64,000 nucleotides of DNA from an uncultured Anderseniella sp. (GTDB lineage Bacteria > Pseudomonadota > Alphaproteobacteria > Rhizobiales > Aestuariivirgaceae): positions 1-64,000 of the forward strand of contig CANKYU010000005.1 in NCBI GenBank assembly GCA_947488295.1. Direction: 5' to 3'. How positions within the stretch are numbered: position 1 is the first letter of the stretch; each line of letters starts with the position of its first letter. The translations under genes were made by a program, and so were the position numbers. Shown one piece after another: positions 43,903-51,638 of this stretch. The notes under the pieces were generated by a model. It was not told the DNA's origin, made no database searches, and saw only the letters and a program-made list of their open reading frames with translations.

Positions 43903-46269
43903 ATGCGTTATGTTGCAAATGCTGGTGGTCTGGTATCTATGGCAATCAGTGATTTCTTACCTTCGGTCGGCGCAATTCATGCCCCCGTGCTGGTTGCTGA
44001 CACAATGGCGGGAATTACTACAGACGGGCAATTTTTTCAGCATCGCTTGCGGGGGCGGATGACATTCAGCACGACAGGTATAACCGGTAAAACCAAGTCG
44101 CTGCGCGCTGTTTTGCCTTCGGCCATGATCGGTCTGATTGCCGGTATAGACAATACCGCTGCAGCCCTGGCCATTGGTGCCCTGATGTTCACCGGCACAC
44201 TGTCGGACGGCATGGGGCTGGGCGTGGGGGTTGTGCTTCTTGGGGGTGCCTTGCTGGCGCTCATGGTGGCGATACGAAGCGTTCAGCCCAATAGCGTGGC
44301 CCTGGTTCAGGAGTCAACGATTGCGGTGGTTGCCGCAGCGATTGCGACCATGGCTGTTCAGTCGACCGGGGATGCAGAGTCCAAAGTCGCTACAGCCATC
44401 GTGATTCTGGGTGCCTCAAGTATTGTCACCGGTGTTTTGTTATGGGTCACCGGAAAACTGAGGTGGGGCGGTCTGGTCCGCTACGTACCTTATCCGGTGA
44501 TGGCTGGATTTCTGGCAGGGTCGGGCTGGTTACTGGTGAACGGTGCATCGATCATGCTTACCGGCCATGACTTTGGACTTGAGTTTGCGCAATCACTGAG
44601 TGATCCGCAGGTTCTGTGGCGGGTACTGCCAGCGGTCGGCCTGGCTGTAGTGATGTTTGTCGCGCTGAACCAGCTGTCCCATCCGGCAACCATGCCTGTG
44701 ATCATGATCGCTGCCCTGGCCGGCTTCAATGGCCTGCTTGCCCTTGCCGGTCTTGATCTGGCGGTTGTGCGAGAGCTTGGCCACCTGCCGGCAATCAACA
44801 TGAGCGGTGGAATTGAGCTGCCTACGACGGGGCTGCTTGCCAAAGTCGACTGGTCCGCAGTGCTCGCAGCTGCGCCAGTGATGCTGGTCATTGCCGGATT
44901 GAGCATGATTGGCCTGATGCTGAATATCAGCGGGCTGGAACTGGCCATGCGGCGCGATATCGATGTAAATGCGGAGCTTCGCTCGACCGGGGTTGCCAAT
45001 GTGTTGTCGGGTGGAGTGGGAGGGCCTTCAGGCTATGTGGGGCTTTCCATGACCGTACTTGCCCAGAGAACCGGTGCAACCGGACGCGGTGCCGGTATCG
45101 CCACGGCGATAGTCATGCTTTTCGGACTGTTCTTCGCCGGGCATCTGATCTTTCAGGTGCCTATTTTTCTGACTGCCGGCTTTGTTCTTTTCCTCGGCAT
45201 CGGCCTGTTGAAAGAATGGTTCGTAGATGCCCGTCGAAGCATGCCATTGTCGGAGTGGCTGGTGGTGGCCAGCATTCTGCTGACCGTTGCGTTTGTCGGT
45301 TTCATGGAAGGCCTGGCATTGGGGTTGGTGGTTTCCAGCGCGCTGTTCATCTTCAAGTATTCGCTGCTGCCGGTAGTGCGTTTCCGCGCAACAGGGGTTG
45401 AACAGCGAAGTTCTGTCGACCGGTCGCCTACCGCGATCAAGTATCTTTCCGAACATGGCGATGCGATCGAGATCATCCAGCTGCAAGGCTACATATTTTT
45501 CGGAACGGCTGATCGGATCGTGAACATTGTCCGGCGCAGGCTGATCACGCGGGACAAGCCGCCACTGCAGTTTGTTGTACTTGATTTCCAGAATGTGAGC
45601 GGTGCCGACTCTGCTGCCATCGCCTGTTTCATGAAGATTGCCAGATTGGCGGAGGACAACAATGTAAGTGTTTCACTGACCCGGGTGGCTCCTGACTTAC
45701 GCAACAGTTTGACGCTTGCGGGTCTTGAACTTGGCGAAAACCAGCTAATAAGCGTGCTGCACGATATCGACCGGGCGCTGGAGCGGGCAGAAGAAACCTT
45801 GCTGAGTGAACATGTCGATGTGGACGGAGAAAGCAGCCTGCTGAGGCATTTTGCGCTGGCAATTGGCGAGCATCCCAGGTTGGCTGCCCTGATCGACAAC
45901 ATGACCCGGCTCGAATTGCAGCCCGAGGATGTCCTGATCAGGCAGGGCGAGGATGCCAATGATGTCTTTTTTGTCGCCAGTGGCCGGGTCCGTGTGCAGC
46001 TCACAATGCCCAATGGCGACGTGATGCGGGTGCGCACCATGCTGGCCGGTGCCATTGTCGGGGAAATTGCGCTCTACCTGAAGCAGCCGCGTATTGCCGA
46101 TGTTATCGTGGATGCGCCTTCTGAAATCTTTCAGCTCAGCGCCGCCGAACTTGTGCGGATGCAGGCAGACGATCCAGAACTCGCAGCCCTTGCCCATCAA
46201 TTGCTGGCCAGCAACCTGTCCGAAAAACTCGCCGTGGCCAACAAGATGATCCAGCTTACACAGAAGTGA
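43903..46269 (+). CDS. SulP anion transporter fused to STAS and cyclic-nucleotide-binding domains
   Basis: The start at 43903 has AGGA well spaced upstream and gives 788 residues; 43813 and 43939 are alternatives. About ten membrane helices of the SLC26/SulP fold occupy residues 60-470, including the conserved GGPSGYVGLSMTVLAQRTGA stretch. A STAS domain follows (about 520-640, FVVLDFQNVSGADSAAIACF) and then a Crp-like cNMP-binding domain (about 670-780, LEPEDVLIRQGEDANDVFFVA-like, GAIVGEIALYLKQPR). Known SulP proteins move bicarbonate, sulfate or dicarboxylates. The extra domain suggests gating by a nucleotide or other ligand. Confidence 0.88.
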   Translation: MRYVANAGGLVSMAISDFLPSVGAIHAPVLVADTMAGITTDGQFFQHRLRGRMTFSTTGITGKTKSLRAVLPSAMIGLIAGIDNTAAALAIGALMFTGTLSDGMGLGVGVVLLGGALLALMVAIRSVQPNSVALVQESTIAVVAAAIATMAVQSTGDAESKVATAIVILGASSIVTGVLLWVTGKLRWGGLVRYVPYPVMAGFLAGSGWLLVNGASIMLTGHDFGLEFAQSLSDPQVLWRVLPAVGLAVVMFVALNQLSHPATMPVIMIAALAGFNGLLALAGLDLAVVRELGHLPAINMSGGIELPTTGLLAKVDWSAVLAAAPVMLVIAGLSMIGLMLNISGLELAMRRDIDVNAELRSTGVANVLSGGVGGPSGYVGLSMTVLAQRTGATGRGAGIATAIVMLFGLFFAGHLIFQVPIFLTAGFVLFLGIGLLKEWFVDARRSMPLSEWLVVASILLTVAFVGFMEGLALGLVVSSALFIFKYSLLPVVRFRATGVEQRSSVDRSPTAIKYLSEHGDAIEIIQLQGYIFFGTADRIVNIVRRRLITRDKPPLQFVVLDFQNVSGADSAAIACFMKIARLAEDNNVSVSLTRVAPDLRNSLTLAGLELGENQLISVLHDIDRALERAEETLLSEHVDVDGESSLLRHFALAIGEHPRLAALIDNMTRLELQPEDVLIRQGEDANDVFFVASGRVRVQLTMPNGDVMRVRTMLAGAIVGEIALYLKQPRIADVIVDAPSEIFQLSAAELVRMQADDPELAALAHQLLASNLSEKLAVANKMIQLTQK

Positions 46270-46291
46270 ATGGAGAACCGGCCTGTGTTCC

Positions 46292-49200
46292 TCAGAACCG
46301 GACGGAGCCCTTGATGAAGCCGCCGTGCTGGTCCGTGTGTTGTGCAATGTGCCCCTGATAGCCGATCTGCAGCACAGCCGCACCGGCGTCGAGCAGGGTG
46401 AGGCCAGCCTCAATGTCGGCAACAGTGTCATCGAACTTGGAAGTAATCCGGAAGTCGGGCGTGTCTGCCGGGGCGCCGGCAAAGCTTGCGCTGAGTGCGT
46501 GATCGGTGTCGGTATAGAAGGTGACGCCGGCCCTGACATAGGCACGCACGATCTGGGTCTCGGTGAGGGCGTGTTCGCTGCCGAGTTCAAATGCCGGGGT
46601 GGCTGAAAAAACCGTATCGCTGCCGCCTTGCACCACCAGGTCGCTAGCCGGGTCGCCGGTTTCGTTGACGCTGTCACGGTCGAGATATGTCAGCCCCAGA
46701 TCGACCAACGGTTTGGCATAGAAGCCGCCATGTTCCATCAGGTAGGCAGCGCGGATTTGGGTGCTGACATAGCTGATGTCATGATCGGATGTGCTGGTTG
46801 GGTTTACGCCGCCGAAACCGATCCGTCTGGTGGTCTCGTAGTGACCGATGCCGCCGGTGACTGCGCCTGCAAGAAGCAGAGGTCCGTTCTGGTATTTCAT
46901 GATGCCGCCGGCATGAAAGCGCCTTGAGTCGCTCTCCGCACCGGTTGCCGTGTCGAGGAAGCTGCGCTCATAACCAAGCGCGAAACCGGCATGCCAGTTC
47001 TCCGCAACTGCCGACTGACCACCGAGAGACACACCGCCACCTTGCTCCTGAAACCCGATGGTCTGCGAGGTGCCGTCACGGTCAAGAAAGCGTCCCTGAG
47101 GCCGCATCCAGAAACAATCTCCCTCCTGGACAACCGCATAGTCCTGTCCCGATACCTGGCAGGAGAACAGGTCGTTGGTGAAGTTTTCTGCAGAAAACAG
47201 CATTGCTGTCTGGCTGTTGAGATAAACTTCCGGCGACAGTTGATCGAGCGCAGCGGCAGTCTCTTCGGCGTTGCCAAGGTTAAACAGGCCTGTGATTACC
47301 GGGCCAACGCTGCCGGGACCTGCCGCATTGATGGCATTGATATGGTTGAGCAGGTTGGTCTGGTTGCGGTTGAAATTGCCTGTGCCGACATTTAGCTGAA
47401 AGCCCAGCGCAACTTCACTTGTGGTTGGAAACAGCAGTTTCAGTTCGGCCAGCGGATTGAGGACGCCGGTAAGCTCGCCCAGCACAAGCCCGTTGTCGGT
47501 TACCCCTTGCGTTGCACTGAGGATGGTAAGGGTGCCAAGCGGACTGCCGTTGATCAGGTTGACGTCCACAGTACCGGAAAGTTCAGCGCTGCCGGAAATG
47601 GTCACAAGATCATGTGTGCCGGCCGCCGCATCTACATCAACCTCCAGCACACCTGCGGCGGATTGATTGTAATTACCGGTGATTGATGCGCTCGCCACCG
47701 TGCCGGTTCCACCGGCGGCAAAGCTGCCGGTATTGGTTACATTGCCATTTATCGAGCCGGATGCGTTCAGCGTCCCGGCATTGTTGATGCTGGCGTTTAT
47801 GGCACCTGTCGAGGTGATGGTCGCGCCCTGGCTGTTGGCAATCGGATTGTTTGATGTGAGCGTGCCCACATTGGTGATGACGGCGCCCGGGGCATTTTGA
47901 ACAGTGCCTGCAGACAGTGTCTGCCCGGCCGCGATATCGACCTTGCCGCCGACATTGTTCAGGGCAGTTATTGTCTCATCGCCATCTACGTCGAAGGTGC
48001 CGATTTCGCTCACTTTGACAGATGCACCCGAGTTGAGTGCATTGCCGTCGGTACGGAATGTGCCGTTCTCAATGTCGATGGTTGTCGAGGCGAGCGACCC
48101 AATGTCAGTAACTTCAAGCCTGCCGCCCTTGATTGTGGTCGTGCCGGTGTATGTGTTCACTCCTGTCAGGATTATGGTTCCGGATCCGAACTTGTCGACT
48201 CCGATCCCTGCATCGCCTGAGATTACTGAAGCGATGGTTGTGCTGGTTCCGGCATCGGCGTTGAGAAAGCTGGCGCTTTCATCGCCCTCGGAATCGCCGG
48301 TCATGTTGATGGTGCCGCCGCTCAGGATGTATCCGTCCGTCCTGAACTGCAGGCCCTGGAAATCTTGCGTGCCGGCAATGCTGACTTCGCCAGCCGTTCC
48401 CTGGAAAATGCCAACACCGCTCAGCCATTTTGAGTTGGCATCGCCTGCCTCGGTGGTCCAGTTGGTATTATCGGCGTTCCAGGTACCGGTACCGCCATCG
48501 ACGCTGTCATTGGCCGACAGGCCCGGGCCGTCCCAGAACTGGACCTGCTGTCCGTTGTTGACCAGGATGTTGAATTCGGACGGGGCTTGACCGCTGTTGG
48601 TGATGATCTGCTCGATAGTGGACACAGCCCCATTGTTGTTGACCGTAGCGAAGCTGCCCGTCGTGGTGCCGGCGACTTCGAACAGCGTATAAAGTCCCGA
48701 TACCGCGATGCCCCCGGCGCCGTCGCTCAGATTGAGCGTGCCGCCAATTTCGGCATTGCCCTCAACGATTACCAGGTCATTCTTGTCACTGTTGGCTGTA
48801 TCTGGCTGACCAAGCTCGAATTCACTTGTAGACTCCGCATCAAGGATCAGGTCTCCGGTAATCGTCAGTGTGCCGGGGCTGGTGCCCGCCGACAGTGTGC
48901 CGCTGGCATTGATGTTGGCGGTGCCGCCAATGGTGCCTGTTCCGCCGAGCGTGCCGCCCGCATTGACGTTGACCGTGCCGGAACCGGTGGATCCGTTGAC
49001 CAGCAGGGTGCCGCCGTTTACCGATGTGGCGCCGGTATAGGTGTTGTTTCCGTTCAGCGTTGTCGTTCCGGAATAGACTTCAATGCCGCCTTTTCCCTTG
49101 ATGAGTGGAGTGAAGACGTAATTCGTATCGGTGTGATTGAACACCAGCCTTGAACTGCTGGTGTTGATGCGGACCTCCTTTGCATTGAGCACACCCGCTG

Positions 49201-50131
49201 CTGCAGCAGAACTGCCTGCAGCCGCACCGATGTTCAACACGCCGGTGGCAGACCCGCCTGATCCGACGTAGGCGATCCCGGAACCGCCCTTCACGTTCAC
49301 TTTGCCCTGATCCGCAATGCTCAAGGATCCCTGACCGCTCAAGCCGACATACAAGGTGCCGCCGGTGTTCCAGGTAGAGTTTTCGCCGGAGATACTGGCT
49401 GTGCCGACTGACCCGGAACGCCAAGCAATAGTGCTGTTCCCTGCAGCACTGACCTGACCGCCATTGGTAACAATCAGGGTACCTTCTCCGAATTCGCCAA
49501 CGAAAAACTGGCCTTGATTCTGCCAGATCGAATTATTGCCGTCGACGCTGGCGGTGCCAACTGATCCCGCCTGCCGGGCAACGCCCCCCCAGTTTCCGGT
49601 AGATACACGCCCGCCTTGTGAAATGGTAAGAGCGCCTTTGCCCTGTTCGGCGACATAGAGCGACTCAGTGTTTTCCCAGTGGGAATTGGTCCCGGTTATA
49701 ATGGCGGTGCCGTCCGAACTCTGGGACCCTTCGGCTATGTAACCGAACGAAGTGCTTACCAGCCCGCCGTTGGAAACTGTAAGTTTGCCCGTGCCTAAAT
49801 ACGCCACAGAGATGACGCCGTTAAATCCGACGGTTTGCCATCGGGAGTTCTCGCCCTCAACCAGCACGTTGCCATTTCCGCTGTTTAGATAGCCGATGCG
49901 ACCGGTTCGGCTGGTGAAAGACACCCCGTCGAAGACTGTCAAGCCGCCGTTTCTCCGGTATCCAATATGCACATCGAAGGTAGGGATGAATAAATCTGTG
50001 GTACCAAGCGAGAGTGCGAAATCAACATTGTACTGCTGTGCAAAGGCAGGCGATGCTGATAGTCCGCACACAACTACTGCGGACACACTGAGCATCAATG
50101 ACTGCTTCAGCGCAGATAATTTACGTTTCAT
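46292..50131 (-). CDS. Type Va autotransporter with beta-strand repeats
   Basis: From the ATG at 50131 the protein has 1279 residues; an in-frame GTG at 50164 is possible. A signal peptide ends at ASPAFAQ (about 31). The passenger (about 32-960) is a Gly/Asn/Thr-rich beta-helix with repeated blocks: several SVGTAS(I/V)-type units near the N-terminus and autotransporter-associated repeats such as NTYTGATSVNGGTLLVNG and NTYTGTTTIKGGRLEV. The C-terminal ~270 residues form the outer-membrane barrel and end in SVRF with the required final Phe. It likely stays on or is released from the surface; adhesion or aggregation is the usual role. Confidence 0.92.
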   Translation of the reverse strand: MKRKLSALKQSLMLSVSAVVVCGLSASPAFAQQYNVDFALSLGTTDLFIPTFDVHIGYRRNGGLTVFDGVSFTSRTGRIGYLNSGNGNVLVEGENSRWQTVGFNGVISVAYLGTGKLTVSNGGLVSTSFGYIAEGSQSSDGTAIITGTNSHWENTESLYVAEQGKGALTISQGGRVSTGNWGGVARQAGSVGTASVDGNNSIWQNQGQFFVGEFGEGTLIVTNGGQVSAAGNSTIAWRSGSVGTASISGENSTWNTGGTLYVGLSGQGSLSIADQGKVNVKGGSGIAYVGSGGSATGVLNIGAAAGSSAAAAGVLNAKEVRINTSSSRLVFNHTDTNYVFTPLIKGKGGIEVYSGTTTLNGNNTYTGATSVNGGTLLVNGSTGSGTVNVNAGGTLGGTGTIGGTANINASGTLSAGTSPGTLTITGDLILDAESTSEFELGQPDTANSDKNDLVIVEGNAEIGGTLNLSDGAGGIAVSGLYTLFEVAGTTTGSFATVNNNGAVSTIEQIITNSGQAPSEFNILVNNGQQVQFWDGPGLSANDSVDGGTGTWNADNTNWTTEAGDANSKWLSGVGIFQGTAGEVSIAGTQDFQGLQFRTDGYILSGGTINMTGDSEGDESASFLNADAGTSTTIASVISGDAGIGVDKFGSGTIILTGVNTYTGTTTIKGGRLEVTDIGSLASTTIDIENGTFRTDGNALNSGASVKVSEIGTFDVDGDETITALNNVGGKVDIAAGQTLSAGTVQNAPGAVITNVGTLTSNNPIANSQGATITSTGAINASINNAGTLNASGSINGNVTNTGSFAAGGTGTVASASITGNYNQSAAGVLEVDVDAAAGTHDLVTISGSAELSGTVDVNLINGSPLGTLTILSATQGVTDNGLVLGELTGVLNPLAELKLLFPTTSEVALGFQLNVGTGNFNRNQTNLLNHINAINAAGPGSVGPVITGLFNLGNAEETAAALDQLSPEVYLNSQTAMLFSAENFTNDLFSCQVSGQDYAVVQEGDCFWMRPQGRFLDRDGTSQTIGFQEQGGGVSLGGQSAVAENWHAGFALGYERSFLDTATGAESDSRRFHAGGIMKYQNGPLLLAGAVTGGIGHYETTRRIGFGGVNPTSTSDHDISYVSTQIRAAYLMEHGGFYAKPLVDLGLTYLDRDSVNETGDPASDLVVQGGSDTVFSATPAFELGSEHALTETQIVRAYVRAGVTFYTDTDHALSASFAGAPADTPDFRITSKFDDTVADIEAGLTLLDAGAAVLQIGYQGHIAQHTDQHGGFIKGSVRF

Positions 50132-50452
50132 GGATTCAATCCCCAGACCATCAGCAACACTCACGTCCGGCGTCGTTTCGCGCGCGGAGGCGTCGTCGAA
50201 TGCCGTTAAGTGACCTGAAACAGGTCTGATGGCGGATTTAAACAGTGTGGGGACGTTTTGGCCGATCTGCGTCCAATTTTGTCCGAAATCAGCGATTCAC
50301 GTCGGGATTCGTCATGCCGATGTGTTCGAATTTGATCCTTAACTGGATAGCAGAATGTTGTAATGGAATCGAGAAACGGTCACGATTGGATACAGCTCTA
50401 ACGGTACGTTCAAGGCGCTGGTCAGCGAACCGGTAAATCTAAGGTCATGTTC

Positions 50453-50917
50453 ATGTCTGCTCCAGTTTCGAGACGATGGCTTTGCCGTGCAGCGGCTATG
50501 GCCGGTGCGCTGACGGCCTCCGGTCACCGTGCTTGTGCTGATTTTGGAGATGAAACGATTGTTCAACCTGCAATGCCGGACGCAACCGCTTTTATCGAGC
50601 GTGCCTTTGAGATGCGCCGGTTGGCGGTCAAAAACGGCGACCAGGCCTATGGTGCGGTCATTGTTCGAGACAATGTCATTGTCGGCCAGTCATGGAGCAG
50701 GGTGGTGCTGGATCAGGACCCTACAGGGCATGCCGAAATGTCTGCCATCAGGGATGCCGCCCGCCGCCTTGCGTCTCGAAGTCTGAAAGGTGCAGTCCTG
50801 TATTCGTCCTCACGGGCGTGTCCCATGTGCGAGGCTGCTGCGTACTGGGCTGGCATCGACGGCATGATATATGGTCGAAACGCCGGCAACGCCGGTGCAC
50901 CGAGGTTATGCAGATAA
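50453..50917 (+). CDS. Tat-exported nucleoside/guanine deaminase-like protein
   Basis: AAGG is well spaced for the ATG at 50453 (50447 is too close), giving 154 residues. The N-terminus SRRWLCRAAAMAGALTASG has a twin-arginine motif followed by a hydrophobic stretch, so the folded protein is probably exported by Tat. The rest is a zinc deaminase domain: GHAEMSAIRDAARRL with the His-Ala-Glu active site and ACPMCEAAAYWAGIDGMIYG with the two Cys ligands, closest to guanine deaminase/TadA-like enzymes. Export of such a deaminase is unusual. An ankyrin gene follows after 6 bases. Confidence 0.8.
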   Translation: MSAPVSRRWLCRAAAMAGALTASGHRACADFGDETIVQPAMPDATAFIERAFEMRRLAVKNGDQAYGAVIVRDNVIVGQSWSRVVLDQDPTGHAEMSAIRDAARRLASRSLKGAVLYSSSRACPMCEAAAYWAGIDGMIYGRNAGNAGAPRLCR

Positions 50918-50923
50918 CACGCT

Positions 50924-51625
50924 ATGTCATTGATCAGACTATTGCTGGCAGTATTCCTTGTACTGGGATCCGTTACCATAAATGCAAGTGGGCAGAAGCG
51001 ACATGATTTGCCAGATACCGGGCAGTCGGTGCTGCAAGATTTTCTGGCTGCGGCACGTACCAACAATACAGAAGAACTGATTGCCGGCCTGAAGTCGGGA
51101 GTGCTGGTGGATAGCGCAGAGGCAGACGGCAGGACAGCCCTGATGATTGCCACCCATGCCAACGCCATTGACGCTGCGCGCGTGCTGATAGATGCGGGCG
51201 CGGACGTGAATGCCAAGGACCGACTGCAAGACAGCCCGTATTTGTATGCGGGTGCCGAGGGCCGCCTTGAGATTCTGAAAATGACGGTTGCGGCCGGGGC
51301 GGATTTAACGGCTGTAAACCGCTATGGCGGCACTGCACTGATCCCGGCTGCGCATCATGGGCACGTGGAGGTTGTAAACTATCTGCTGACAACCGAAACC
51401 GATATCGACCATATCAACTTTCTCGGTTGGACCGCCTTGCTGGAAGCAGTGATACTTGGCGACGGCGGTCGGACGTACCGCGATATTGTTGACCTGCTGC
51501 TGCAGGCTGGCGCAGACGCCTCTGTCGGTGACAAAGAAGGCGTTACGGCAATTGACCACGCCAGGTCACGCGGTCAGACAGAGATCGTGCTATTACTGGA
51601 GAAGCACGCGGAAACCCGCGACTAG
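50924..51625 (+). CDS. Exported ankyrin-repeat protein
   Basis: The 233-residue protein has a signal peptide (SLIRLLLAVFLVLGSVTINA) and about five ankyrin repeats starting near residue 50, including DGRTALMIATHANAIDAARV, GGTALIPAAHHGHVEVVNYL and GWTALLEAVILGDGGRTYRD. Ankyrin repeats bind other proteins. The gene starts 6 bases after the Tat-dependent deaminase, so both are co-expressed and both are sent to the periplasm. An ankyrin partner that binds or inhibits the deaminase is a plausible inference. Confidence 0.88.
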   Translation: MSLIRLLLAVFLVLGSVTINASGQKRHDLPDTGQSVLQDFLAAARTNNTEELIAGLKSGVLVDSAEADGRTALMIATHANAIDAARVLIDAGADVNAKDRLQDSPYLYAGAEGRLEILKMTVAAGADLTAVNRYGGTALIPAAHHGHVEVVNYLLTTETDIDHINFLGWTALLEAVILGDGGRTYRDIVDLLLQAGADASVGDKEGVTAIDHARSRGQTEIVLLLEKHAETRD

Positions 51626-51638
51626 TCTGCTGGGGTTC

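Noticed and set aside
50165..50446. Autotransporter/deaminase divergent space as a regulatory island
   Set aside because: No clear operator, repeat or small gene could be supported beyond the presence of two divergent promoters.
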